Positions 19,129 to 27,947 of a stretch of DNA of 64,000 nt are shown here, one piece after another. The stretch comes from Pseudomonadota bacterium. Its GTDB lineage: Bacteria > Myxococcota_A > UBA796 > SXON01. A program made the position numbers and the translations under genes. Position 1 is the stretch's first letter. Every line of letters starts with the position of its first letter. The notes under the pieces are model-generated. The model made no database searches, had not been told where the DNA came from, and worked only from the letters and a program-made list of their open reading frames with translations. Location: the NCBI GenBank assembly GCA_030685065.1, contig JAUXQH010000095.1, forward strand, positions 251,206 through 315,205. Direction: 5' to 3'.

Positions 19129-21636
19129 ATGTTCCTGGGTGGGGTCACCGTTGCGCTGATTGGCGGGGCGCTGGCCCAGCAGTCGGCTGCGGCGGGGATC
19201 GGGCTCGCGGACCAGCGGTTCGCCGAGCTGGCGGTCGGCCGCCCGGAAGCTCCGTCGGCGGCGGGCACGTCGGCCTCTCTCGCGGAGGACGCGGTCGCCG
19301 TGCTGGGGCCGTTCCGGCTCGTCGGGGTCGTGGGCGGGGTGCGCGCCTATGAGGCGCCGATCCCCGTGCGCCCGCGCGCCCTCTTTTTCGACTCGCCGCC
19401 CCAGGGAATGAGGCTCGTGCGCGGCACCGCGCCGCTGCGTTTCGCGGGGGACGCGGAGGACGCGGAGCTCCCGGGCACCTGGGACTTCAGCGCAGACGCG
19501 CTGACCGTGCGCATCCGCGGCGATGCCCCGGCGCCCGCTCCCGGCGAATTCTTCCTCACCTACCCCGCGGCGCGCGACCGGGAAGATGCCTTGTGGCGCG
19601 CGCGGGACGAGGCCCCCGCGGGCCTCGAGGGGGACACCGCGTTCGTCGTGCGGTCGGCGCAGGTGGACGACGTGACCCGCCGGGGCCTCTACCTGCCGGT
19701 GCCCTCCACGGCGGGATGGGACATCGCGATCCCGGCCGACGGCATCCTGCGCTTCGAGGCGGGGATCCTGCCGCCCGAGATGGCGGACGGCACCACGAGC
19801 GACGGCGCCGATGTCGAGGTCCGCGTGGACGGGGAGCTCGTCGCCACCGTGCGCGCGCGCGTTCGTGAATTCACCGACGTGCGGGTTCCGCTCGCGACGT
19901 GGGGCGGGCGAACGGTGCGCCTGACCCTCACCACGGCGGACGGAGAGAGCACGCGCGACCACGTCTTCGTCGTCGCGCCCTCGCTCTACGTGCCGCGGGC
20001 AGCCCCCAAACGTACGGTGCTCGTGTTCATCGACACGCTCCGTCGCGATCACCTCGGGGTGTACGGCCACACCCGCGGCGCGACGCCCGGGATCGACCGT
20101 TGGGCCGAGGGCGCCGTGGTGTTCGATGACGCCCGCTCGGTCGCCCCGTGGACCCTCCCGAGCTCCCGCGCCGCGCTCTCCGGCATGCAGCCCGAATTCT
20201 GGGCCGACGCGCGAACCCTGCCGATGCGCCTCGCCGCGCAGGGCTGGGCCACCGCCGCCTTCGTCGGAAACGTGTATCTGTCGTCGAACTTCGACATGTC
20301 CGGTGGCTGGGGCGAGCACGGCTGCATCAACTGGCCGTACGCTCGCGTCGAGGTCGACCGCACGCTCGACTTCCTCGAGCGCCACGCCGATCAGGACGCG
20401 ATGGTGATGGTGCACCTGATGGACCTGCACCTTCCCTACAAGGAGCCGAGCGCCTACCGCGGCCTCTACGCGGGCGAACGCCCCGCGGGGCTCCCCGAGG
20501 TGTTCAACCGCAACACCCTGATGTCGGCGGCGCGCGGGAACCAGGAGTCGGTCCGAAACTACCTGACGGCGCGCTACGATCAGAACCTGCGGTACGTCGA
20601 CGATCAGGTGGTCAGGCTGCTCGACGCCGCGGGTCCCGACGCGACCGTGGTGTTGTTTGCCGACCACGGCGAGGAATTTTTCGATCACGGGGGCCTCGAA
20701 CACGGGCACACCCTCTACGACGAGCTCCTCCGTATTCCCCTCGTGGTGCGCGCCCCCGGCCTCACGCCGCGGCGCGTCACCACCCCCGTCTCGCTCGTCG
20801 ATCTCACGCCGACCGTGCTGGAGCTCCTCGGCCTGGCCGATCCGGAACTTCAGGGGCGCTCGCTGGTGCCGGTGGCGCGCGGCGACCTGGACCCGACCCT
20901 GGCCGAAAGGCCGATCGCGTTCGGGCGGCCGCTCTACGGGAACGAGGCGTGGGGCAGCGTCGCGGCGGGCCTCAAGTACATCAGCCGGAGCGGCGAGGAG
21001 CTCCTGTTCGATCTCCAAGAAAATCCTGAAGAAACCAAGGATCTCCGCGCAGACCTGGACCCGGCGCCGGCGCGCGCCTCGCTCGGCGTCGGGCTCGGCC
21101 GCGGCGTGGGGGTGGGGTACCGACTCTCCCCGCGGGGACGAGGATCCAGCCCGTTCAAGGTCGAGATGCACGTGCCGGGCGGCATCGCGATGGCGTGGGT
21201 CGGCGATGATCCGACGAACATGTCGGCCGCGACGGTCGAGGCCATCGACGACGAGACGATCGCCGCCTCCTTCACCAGCATGCGGGGCACGCACCGCGAG
21301 GTGTTCGTGGTCCCGAAGGGAGACGCCCCCGCGATCGCGCCGACCGTGACCGTGCGTCTCGCCCAGCGAAACGTCACCGGGACGGCGCTCAAGCCGCTCC
21401 CCTTCGATGGCGCCGGGAAGGCGCTGGCGCGGCTCTCGTCCCAAGGCCGCTCGCTCGAGGTCACCTACGCGGCGCTGCCATTGCCCGCGGGTGATGCCGC
21501 AGTGGGCGCGGACGACGAACAGAACGCGGTGCTGGAGGCCCTCGGCTACGTCGAGGACGCCGATCCCGGCGACGCGGGAGGCGAGTCCCCCGACTCGACG
21601 CTGCCGCGCACGCCTCCGAGATCCCACACGCCGTAG
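19129..21636 (+). CDS. Sulfatase-fold hydrolase with Thr nucleophile position
   Basis: 835 residues with an N-terminal hydrophobic signal. A beta-sandwich-like region occupies about 70-285. The alkaline-phosphatase/sulfatase domain follows at about 290-640: VLVFIDTLRRDHLGVYG gives the metal Asp, and LFADHGEEFFDHGGLEHGHT the late Asp/His metal ligands. The position of the formylglycine Cys/Ser holds Thr342 in WTLPSSRAALSG, so formylglycine maturation is impossible. Families with this Thr include phosphoethanolamine and LTA-type transferases and phosphatases. The C-terminal 170 residues are unassigned. It starts 15 bases after the metalloprotease stop, and its last 91 bases overlap the convergent gene. 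Confidence 0.85.
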   Translation: MFLGGVTVALIGGALAQQSAAAGIGLADQRFAELAVGRPEAPSAAGTSASLAEDAVAVLGPFRLVGVVGGVRAYEAPIPVRPRALFFDSPPQGMRLVRGTAPLRFAGDAEDAELPGTWDFSADALTVRIRGDAPAPAPGEFFLTYPAARDREDALWRARDEAPAGLEGDTAFVVRSAQVDDVTRRGLYLPVPSTAGWDIAIPADGILRFEAGILPPEMADGTTSDGADVEVRVDGELVATVRARVREFTDVRVPLATWGGRTVRLTLTTADGESTRDHVFVVAPSLYVPRAAPKRTVLVFIDTLRRDHLGVYGHTRGATPGIDRWAEGAVVFDDARSVAPWTLPSSRAALSGMQPEFWADARTLPMRLAAQGWATAAFVGNVYLSSNFDMSGGWGEHGCINWPYARVEVDRTLDFLERHADQDAMVMVHLMDLHLPYKEPSAYRGLYAGERPAGLPEVFNRNTLMSAARGNQESVRNYLTARYDQNLRYVDDQVVRLLDAAGPDATVVLFADHGEEFFDHGGLEHGHTLYDELLRIPLVVRAPGLTPRRVTTPVSLVDLTPTVLELLGLADPELQGRSLVPVARGDLDPTLAERPIAFGRPLYGNEAWGSVAAGLKYISRSGEELLFDLQENPEETKDLRADLDPAPARASLGVGLGRGVGVGYRLSPRGRGSSPFKVEMHVPGGIAMAWVGDDPTNMSAATVEAIDDETIAASFTSMRGTHREVFVVPKGDAPAIAPTVTVRLAQRNVTGTALKPLPFDGAGKALARLSSQGRSLEVTYAALPLPAGDAAVGADDEQNAVLEALGYVEDADPGDAGGESPDSTLPRTPPRSHTP

Positions 21637-22067
21637 GCGGTGAAGCCGTCCCGCGCGGTGACCCGCAGGATCCCGGGCGGCGGGGCAAGAGACACATCCT
21701 GCTCGGTGACGCCGAGCAGAACGCCCGGACGCAGGTTGGTCGCGATGACGGCCTCCATCGGGAGACCACGCGGTCCGAGCAGCCGCACCGCGACGTTCTC
21801 GGCGATCAGACGGCCCCCACAAGCCCGCGCGTCGCTCGCGCGCACGATCACCCGGCGCACGAGGGCGCGCTCGAGCTGGATCTCGGGGAACAATCGGTTC
21901 GCCTGGGCCCATCGCAACGGGATCCCGTCGCGGAGCGCCGCTACGAGCGCGGGCGGCGCCGAGGTGGCGCACGGAACGGCGGGGATCAGCGGACCGTCGA
22001 TCTCCACGAGGCGGGGCGCCGCGGCCGCGAGCTCCGTCCCGAGGAGGAGCGCGGCGAGGCCGATCAC
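21546..22067 (-). CDS. Small exported protein downstream of XPB helicase
   Basis: 173 residues: signal MIGLAALLLGTELAAAAP, then a beta-rich domain with two cysteines (AVPCATSAP, DARACGG) that could form a disulphide. RLFPEIQLERALVRRVIVRASD and PGVLLGVTEQDV suggest an SAF or FlgA-like small domain, but this is only an impression. Its ATG overlaps the stop of the 77-residue gene (ATGA). The last 91 bases are antisense to the end of the sulfatase-fold gene, so one of the two C-termini is unconstrained; the tail here (SVESGDSPPASPGSASST) looks like filler. Confidence 0.55.
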   Translation of the reverse strand: MIGLAALLLGTELAAAAPRLVEIDGPLIPAVPCATSAPPALVAALRDGIPLRWAQANRLFPEIQLERALVRRVIVRASDARACGGRLIAENVAVRLLGPRGLPMEAVIATNLRPGVLLGVTEQDVSLAPPPGILRVTARDGFTAYGVWDLGGVRGSVESGDSPPASPGSASST

Positions 22068-22297
22068 CCGCCGCCGGGCCCGGTTCGGCGCACCAAGGCG
22101 CCCATCCCGCGGGCCTCGAGCGCATCGAGGAAGGGCTTGAGCTCGTGCGGATCGAGCACCGCCTCGGTCGGCGAGATCCAGCCCATCACGTGGGCGTCGA
22201 GCGGGAGCACCGCGCGGATCTCGTCGAGCACGCCGGGATCGGCAACGCGGAGCACCGCCACATTGTGATGAATCACACTGGGATGGTTCACGGCCAT
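22064..22297 (-). CDS. 77-residue protein resembling the Helicase_C_3 (XPB-associated) module
   Basis: The product reads VLRVADPGVLDEIRAVL, then GWISPTEAVLDPHELKPFLDALEARGMG. This fold pattern (a short beta-alpha unit ending in a 'SPT..v.dp.el..fL..L...G' segment) recalls the C-terminal Helicase_C_3 module of the large helicase-associated proteins encoded beside bacterial XPB genes. The start lies two bases after the XPB stop, and its own stop overlaps the next gene. I infer a stand-alone mini-version of that partner. There are no catalytic residues. Alternative: an unrelated small regulatory protein. Confidence 0.6.
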   Translation of the reverse strand: MAVNHPSVIHHNVAVLRVADPGVLDEIRAVLPLDAHVMGWISPTEAVLDPHELKPFLDALEARGMGALVRRTGPGGG

Positions 22298-22299
22298 AC

Positions 22300-23970
22300 T
22301 TACTCCCGCGCCTCGATACGGTAGGCGTAACCCTGCTCGGTCAGAAAGAGCTGCCGCTTCTCGCCGAAGGTCTGCTCGACGGTGTCCCGCGTGATGAGCG
22401 TGTAGAAGCTCGCCTTGTTCACGCCCTGCTTCGGCCGGAGGATCCGGCCGAGGCGCTGGGCCTCTTCCTGGCGGCTACCCCAGGTGCCGCTGATCTGGAT
22501 CGCGACGTTGGCGTCCGGAAGATCGACCGAGAAGTTCCCGACCTTGGAGATCACCAGCACGCTGTCCTGCCCGGTGCGGAAGCGCTCGTACAGCTCGTCC
22601 CGGCGCTTCTGCGGGGTGCGCCCCTCGATGAGGGGCAGGTTGAGCCGGCGCGAGAGAAACTCGAGCTGCTCGACGTACATCCCGAGGATGAGGACGCGAT
22701 CCTCCTTGTGCTTCTCGAGCAGCTTCTCGATCACCGGCCCCTTGCGGGCGTTGATGCTGGCGATCCGGAACTTCTCCCGGTCATCCGCCACGGCGTAGCG
22801 GATGCGGTCCTCTTCGGAGAAGCCGACGCGGATCTCGGTGCAGGTCGCCGCGGCGATCCACCCCTGGTGCTCCAGATCCTTCCACGGCACGTCGTACCGC
22901 TTGGGGCCGATGAGCGCGAAAACGTCGGCTTCCTTGCCGTCTTCCCGCACGAGGGTGGCCGTGAGGCCGAGCCGCCGGCGCGCCTGGAGGTGGGCCACGG
23001 CGCGGAAGATCGGCGCGGGGAGGAGATGCACCTCGTCGTAGATGACGAGGCCCCAGTTCTCCTTGTCGAACAGCCCGAAGTGCACGAAGATCTCGTTCCG
23101 CGACTTCCGGAACGTCAACATCTGGTACGTCGACAGGGTGACCGGCTTGATGTCCTTCATCTCGCCGGAGTACTCGCCGACCTGCTCGTCGGTGAGCGTG
23201 GTCTTGTCGAGGATCTCGGCCTTCCACTGACGCAACGCCGTGACGTTGGTGCAGAGGATGAGCGTCTTCATGTTCAGACGCGCCATCGCGCCGATGCCCA
23301 CCATCGTCTTGCCGGCGCCGCACGGCAGCACGATGACGCCGGAGCCGCCCTGGGCCATGCCGTCCCCGTGGAACGTCTCCACCGCGAGGCGTTGGTAGTC
23401 GCGCAGCGCCCACGGCTGCCCGTTCTTCATCTCCTGCGTGACGGTGAAGTCGAGCGCCTCGCCATCGCGGTAGCCCGCGAGATCCTCCACCGGGTGGCCG
23501 GCGTGGGTGAGGGCCTGCTTGAGCTCGCCGCGGTTGGCCGGATCGACGAGGACGGCGTTGTCCCCAAGGCGGGCGCCGAGGAGCGGGATCACCGGCTTGA
23601 GGCTGCACACCTCGGTCATCAGGATCGGATCCGCCGACTCGAGCCGCAGCCCGCGCGGATCCTTGTACAGCTTGAGCCGGCCGTAGCGCCCCATCGTTTC
23701 GCGGATGTTGACCGGAACGTTGGGCGGAACCTCGTACTTCGCGTACAGCTCGAGCGCGGCGACCACGTCCTCGACGGTCATCCCGGAGCTCGCCGCATTC
23801 CACAGCGAGAGCGGGGTGACCCGGTAGGTGTGGACGTAGTCTGGGGACTTCACGAGCTCGGCGAAGCGAGCCAACGCGTCACGGGCGGCGCGGAAGTGAG
23901 GCCCCATCGTCTCCAGCAAAAGGGTGTAGTCGGACTGAACGATGAGGGGATTTTCGGGAACGTAGCGCAC
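22300..23970 (-). CDS. XPB-type DNA repair helicase (Ercc3 family)
   Basis: 556-residue SF2 3'-5' helicase of the archaeal/eukaryotic XPB type. The N-terminal DRD-like region begins NPLIVQSDYTLLLE. Walker A is LPCGAGKT (about 215-222), motif II is DEVH (312-315), as in human XPB, and motif III is RLGLTATLVRED with the RED thumb motif. Motif VI is QEEAQRLGRILRPK near 505. It likely opens DNA in repair. The start is GTG at 23970; TTAACG lies six bases upstream and there is no SD. It leads a three-gene unit with the 77-residue and 173-residue genes. Confidence 0.95.
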   Translation of the reverse strand: MRYVPENPLIVQSDYTLLLETMGPHFRAARDALARFAELVKSPDYVHTYRVTPLSLWNAASSGMTVEDVVAALELYAKYEVPPNVPVNIRETMGRYGRLKLYKDPRGLRLESADPILMTEVCSLKPVIPLLGARLGDNAVLVDPANRGELKQALTHAGHPVEDLAGYRDGEALDFTVTQEMKNGQPWALRDYQRLAVETFHGDGMAQGGSGVIVLPCGAGKTMVGIGAMARLNMKTLILCTNVTALRQWKAEILDKTTLTDEQVGEYSGEMKDIKPVTLSTYQMLTFRKSRNEIFVHFGLFDKENWGLVIYDEVHLLPAPIFRAVAHLQARRRLGLTATLVREDGKEADVFALIGPKRYDVPWKDLEHQGWIAAATCTEIRVGFSEEDRIRYAVADDREKFRIASINARKGPVIEKLLEKHKEDRVLILGMYVEQLEFLSRRLNLPLIEGRTPQKRRDELYERFRTGQDSVLVISKVGNFSVDLPDANVAIQISGTWGSRQEEAQRLGRILRPKQGVNKASFYTLITRDTVEQTFGEKRQLFLTEQGYAYRIEARE

Positions 23971-24018
23971 CGCGCCCGTTAACCCGCCATCGCCACGGAG
24001 ACGGCTTCTCTCCCGCGA

Positions 24019-24846
24019 TCAGGCCGCCGGTGCCGCCCCCGCCACCCCGCCGGCGCCCGATTCGAGGCGCCAGGGATCCTCGATCTGCTCGCGGATGATG
24101 CGGGCAAGAACGCCGCCTTGAAAGCCGTCCAAGAACCGGTGATCGATGGTGGCGGTGAGGGTCACCTGCTTGCGGACGGTGGGAACTCCGTCGATGGCGA
24201 CCACGCCGTCACGCACAGCGCCGACCAGCACGAGGACGGGGACGCGCGCGAACGGGGTGAAGGGCGCGAAGCCCTCGTCGAGCCCGAACATGCCGACCGA
24301 CGTCACGATGCAGCTGCCGAACGGGAAGGCCTCCAGCCCGAAGGCGGGGATGGAGACGCCGAGGCTGCCCGTGAGCCAGCCGGTGAGCTTGAGCAGGGGG
24401 CGGATGAGCCAGGTGGGGAGGATCTGGAGGGGGCCCTTGCTCTTCTCGAACGCGGCGTCCTTGCCGGCGCGCAGGCGCTCGGCGCGTTGGCGCAGATCCT
24501 GCGCCACCTCGACGACCGACTTCTTGTCGATGTCGTCGACCTTGGCCTTGGCCAGGTCCGCGCCATCCTCGAGGGCCACCAGGTAGGTCACGTTCACGTT
24601 CGTGTGGGGAACGTACGCGCCGAACCGGATGTAGCCGTTGAGCCCCGGGGCCTTCGCGAGCGCGTTGCCCACGACCTTGCCGACGAGGTGGGTCATCGAG
24701 ACCTTCTCCCCCGTCGTGGCGCGCAGGTGCGCGAGGTAGGCCATCGCCTCCGTCGCGTCCAACGTGAGCTTCCCGAAGATATTGCCTTCGTCCGGGGCGC
24801 CCCAGGTCGCGATGGCCAGCTTCCGCCGCGTCGACATCTTGTACAT
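24019..24846 (-). CDS. Stand-alone 2-oxoacid dehydrogenase E2 catalytic domain
   Basis: 275 residues of the CAT-like acyltransferase fold of dihydrolipoyl acyltransferases. It has the active-site motif DHRFLDGFQGG (HxxxDG), DATEAMAYLAHLR near the N-terminus, and the GSCIVTSVGMFGLDEGF strand. There is no lipoyl or E1/E3-binding domain, which full E2 proteins carry before this domain. A hydrophobic segment (LIRPLLKLTGWLTG) is inserted near 150-165. Such short proteins occur in Actinobacteria and Myxococcota and may acylate free substrates. The start could be 24846 or the ATG at 24837. A TAGAGT box ends five bases upstream. Confidence 0.85.
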   Translation of the reverse strand: MYKMSTRRKLAIATWGAPDEGNIFGKLTLDATEAMAYLAHLRATTGEKVSMTHLVGKVVGNALAKAPGLNGYIRFGAYVPHTNVNVTYLVALEDGADLAKAKVDDIDKKSVVEVAQDLRQRAERLRAGKDAAFEKSKGPLQILPTWLIRPLLKLTGWLTGSLGVSIPAFGLEAFPFGSCIVTSVGMFGLDEGFAPFTPFARVPVLVLVGAVRDGVVAIDGVPTVRKQVTLTATIDHRFLDGFQGGVLARIIREQIEDPWRLESGAGGVAGAAPAA

Positions 24847-24913
24847 CGCGCGACTCTACGACGGAATCGCCGCAGATCCCAGCTGCCCGCGCGCGAAAGG
24901 AACCGCCGCGCGC

Positions 24914-25132
24914 CTACTTGTGGCGGAAGGTGATCCGGCCCTTCGAGAGGTCGTACGGGGAGACCGCGACGGTCACCCTGTCCCCCAGGACCACGCGGAT
25001 GCGGAAGCGACGCAGCTTGCCCGCGAGGTGCGCGTGCACCTCGGTGCCCGCATCGGTCTGCACCAGGAAGGCTCCGCCGGGGAAAACCTCTTTGATGACG
25101 CCGTCAATCTCGATCAGGTCATCACTCGCCAA
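24914..25132 (-). CDS. infA: Translation initiation factor IF-1
   Basis: 72-residue OB-fold protein that binds the 30S A site. The ending SPYDLSKGRITFRHK is diagnostic, and the start MASDDLIEIDGVIKEV aligns with the normal MA..D.IE..G N-terminus. The start codon is TTG at 25132. No in-frame ATG or GTG exists between the upstream stop (25160) and the conserved sequence, and GAGG lies six bases upstream of the TTG. The non-AUG start in a gene for an initiation factor is notable. Position VHAHLAGK has the usual conserved His. Confidence 0.95.
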   Translation of the reverse strand: MASDDLIEIDGVIKEVFPGGAFLVQTDAGTEVHAHLAGKLRRFRIRVVLGDRVTVAVSPYDLSKGRITFRHK

Positions 25133-25199
25133 ACGGTACCTCGGTGAACAGGCGCGGATCTAACGGGCTGCGGTGCTCGCGGCAAGGACGGGCGCAGCC

Positions 25200-25205
25200 T
25201 ATGCT
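25200..25205 (+). promoter_or_regulatory. -10-like TATGCT box, near-leaderless
   Basis: TATGCT ends eight bases before the ATG at 25214, slightly longer than the 6-7 bases seen elsewhere. No SD is visible. Confidence 0.3.
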
Positions 25206-25213
25206 GGCAGACG

Positions 25214-27928
25214 ATGTTGTCCGGCCACACGTTTTTGCTCCTTTTCATCGGATGTCGCGGCGAGGGCGGCGGGCCGGGGATCGACACCGACACGGGGCGG
25301 CACGAGGTCCCGGTCACGGTCGATACCGGGGAGGCCGGCGTTTCCGCGTGCCCGGTCGCGCGCGACGCCGATGGAGACGGCTGGGACAACGTGGAAGACG
25401 GCGGCACGGACTGCGACGACCTCGACCTCGGGGTGAACCCCGCTGCGGTGGACGCGGTGGTGGACGGCGTCGACGCCGACTGTGACGGCATCGACGGGCC
25501 CGCCACGGAGGCCTGCGCGCCCACCGGGCGGGAGACATGTGACGGCGTGGACGAGGACTGCGACGGCCGCGTGGACGATGCGTACGCGATCGCCGTCGAC
25601 GCCTCGGGCACGGTAGAGGCCGGCGGCACCGTGGTCCTCGGCGCCGCGCTGCTCGACGGCGGGGCCCCCGCGCTGGTGGTGGGGACGACCAGCTCCGTGC
25701 CGACGGTGGATGGCGCGGTGTCCCTCTACGACCTCGACGGGACGCTGGTGGTGACGATCGCCGGCACCGGGCAGAGCCCCAGCTTCGGCGCGCAGGTGGC
25801 TTCGGGGCGGGACCTCACGGGTGACGGCGTGGACGACCTCGTGGTGGGCGCCCCGTTCGCGGTGGTCGGGGACGTTCCGAACCGAGGGCGCGTCTTCGTG
25901 TTCGCGGGGCCGATCGACGCGACCACCACGCTGGCGGACGCCGTGTCGATGATCGAGGGGGGCGAGCTCGACGGGCAGATCGGCACGACGCTCGCGTTGG
26001 CGCCCGACCTGACGGGGGACGGCCGCGCGGAGCTGATCGTCGGATACTACCGCTACGTCCTGCTCTACTCCGGCACGCCGCCAGCGGTGGCGCACGTCGC
26101 GGACGCCGCGGCCACGTGGGTGATGAACACCGGCGGCGGCGCGTGGAGCTACGCCACCGCGCCGGACACCGACGGGGATCTGCTCCCCGAGCTGCTCCTC
26201 GGCATGCCCACCCTCTCGGACGACCTCGGCGTCGGGTTCGTCGGGCAATGGAACAGCGGCCGCATCGCCGCGGCGGGCGGGGGGGCGCTGGGGGCCGCCG
26301 ATCTCGTCTACGCGCGAGGGGAGACGACGGGGATCGGGGCCGCGCTCGTGCGCGTGGGCGATGCGACGTGGACCCTCGCCGGCACCACGCCCGTGCGGCT
26401 CGGCTCCGCCGGCATCGAGGAGACGCTCGATCGGGTCGCGACCGGCCTCGCGGACGGCGGCGATCTCGACGGCGACGGCGCGAGCGATCTGCTCGTCTCC
26501 ACCGCCGAGGGGATCGTGGCCGTCGGCGCGGCGGGAGCGTTCGGGACGTACCCGATCCCCATGACCCTCCAGTCCGACCGCTCCCTCGCACCGCCCACCG
26601 ATCTGGACGGCGACGGCGTGCCGGATCCCCGTGCCTGGTCGGCGACCCTCGCGGCTGCGCTCGACGGCGCGCTCGCGTTCGCCGGCAGCTGCGACGCGGA
26701 CGGGGACGGCGCCGGCTACGCGGAGGGGGACTGCGACGACGCCGACGCCACGGCCACCCCCGCCTACGGTCGGGAGACGTGTGACGGAGTGGACAACGAT
26801 TGCGACGGCGTGATCGACGCGCCCGCGGAGGCGTCCCTGCCGGCACACGCCATCTGGACGGCCGCGCTCGGCGACATGGACGGGGACGGCAACAGCGAGC
26901 TCGGCGCGCTGGATGCGAGCGGCGCCATCACCCTCTTCGACGGCGAGGGGCTCGTGACCGCGCGGGCGACCGTGACCGGCGGCCGTCCGACCGTCCCGTA
27001 CCCCTTCGCCGGCATCGGCGACACCGATGGGGACGGCCTCGTGGAGCTCCTGGTGAGCGGAGAGGCGGCCGCGTGGGCCCTGACGGCGGGCCCGTCCGGC
27101 GCCGCGGAGGAGCTCGCCGAGCGCACCATCATGGACGGCACCCGGTGGGCACGCGAAGGGCGCGTGGGCCACGCGGGAGACCTCGACGGCGACGGCCTCT
27201 CCGACCTGTGGATCGGCGTCCTCGACGCCCGCGGGAGCCTCGGCGTGGCGCTCCTGCTCGGGGACACGCTCCTCGACGGGGGCGCGCGTACGGTCGATGA
27301 CGGGGTGGTCCTCGCCACGCCCGAGAGCTGGGACACGCTCGAGGTCGCGTCGGGACGGGCGGGCGCGACAGCCGACCTCGATCACGACGGACACGACGAC
27401 CTCCTCGTCGGCAACCCCCGGAGCGCCTACGGCGACGGCCGCGCCTACGTGTTCCTCCGGGTCCCGGCAGAGGACACGGCGATGGACGACGCATCCTCCC
27501 TGGAGCTCTACGGCGAGCACGGCGAACAGATGGGCACCGCCCTCGCCATCGGCGGGGACCTGGACGAGGACGGCGTGGACGACGCGCTCCTCGGGGGCGG
27601 CACCGGCGTGCGCGTGCTCTCCGGGGCCGCCTGCCCGCTGCTCCTCGGGGCACGGTGGGAGGTGGGCGTGGAGGCCCTCGCCATCGCGGACCTCGATGGG
27701 GACGGGAGGACCGAGGCCTGGCTCGGGGATGGAGGCGCGCTGGGCGGCGCGGGCGCGATCTGGCGCGGCGTCTGGCGGGAGGGCCTCACGCTCTGGCGCG
27801 CGGGCGCCCCGGCCGAAGCCCTCGGGAGCGCGCTCTGGGCGGTGGGGGACACCGACGGGAGCGGGGGCGGGGATCTGGTGTACCGCACCGCCACATCGTC
27901 GGTGCGGGTGGGGGGGAGCTGCCCGTGA
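25214..27928 (+). CDS. MopE/FG-GAP repeat lipoprotein
   Basis: 904 residues. The short signal MLSGHTFLLLFIGC puts the lipid Cys at 14, followed by a Thr/Asp linker. Three metal-binding MopE-type motifs are visible: CDGIDGPATEAC near 95, CDGVDEDCDG near 113 and CDGVDNDCDG near 525. Between and after them are many FG-GAP beta-propeller blades with DxDGDG calcium loops (DLDGDGASDLL, DMDGDGNSELG, DLDHDGHDDLL). The likely role is calcium-stabilised surface adhesion or binding. No enzyme motif is present. It is monocistronic and convergent with the TlpA gene. Confidence 0.9.
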   Translation: MLSGHTFLLLFIGCRGEGGGPGIDTDTGRHEVPVTVDTGEAGVSACPVARDADGDGWDNVEDGGTDCDDLDLGVNPAAVDAVVDGVDADCDGIDGPATEACAPTGRETCDGVDEDCDGRVDDAYAIAVDASGTVEAGGTVVLGAALLDGGAPALVVGTTSSVPTVDGAVSLYDLDGTLVVTIAGTGQSPSFGAQVASGRDLTGDGVDDLVVGAPFAVVGDVPNRGRVFVFAGPIDATTTLADAVSMIEGGELDGQIGTTLALAPDLTGDGRAELIVGYYRYVLLYSGTPPAVAHVADAAATWVMNTGGGAWSYATAPDTDGDLLPELLLGMPTLSDDLGVGFVGQWNSGRIAAAGGGALGAADLVYARGETTGIGAALVRVGDATWTLAGTTPVRLGSAGIEETLDRVATGLADGGDLDGDGASDLLVSTAEGIVAVGAAGAFGTYPIPMTLQSDRSLAPPTDLDGDGVPDPRAWSATLAAALDGALAFAGSCDADGDGAGYAEGDCDDADATATPAYGRETCDGVDNDCDGVIDAPAEASLPAHAIWTAALGDMDGDGNSELGALDASGAITLFDGEGLVTARATVTGGRPTVPYPFAGIGDTDGDGLVELLVSGEAAAWALTAGPSGAAEELAERTIMDGTRWAREGRVGHAGDLDGDGLSDLWIGVLDARGSLGVALLLGDTLLDGGARTVDDGVVLATPESWDTLEVASGRAGATADLDHDGHDDLLVGNPRSAYGDGRAYVFLRVPAEDTAMDDASSLELYGEHGEQMGTALAIGGDLDEDGVDDALLGGGTGVRVLSGAACPLLLGARWEVGVEALAIADLDGDGRTEAWLGDGGALGGAGAIWRGVWREGLTLWRAGAPAEALGSALWAVGDTDGSGGGDLVYRTATSSVRVGGSCP

Positions 27929-27947
27929 CGGGACGGGAAGCGTCTGG

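Noticed and set aside
17371..22125. 1584-residue minus-strand open frame
   Set aside because: It is antisense to the metalloprotease and sulfatase-fold genes and made of Arg/Gly/His/Asp-rich shadow sequence. High GC at third positions keeps antisense frames open.
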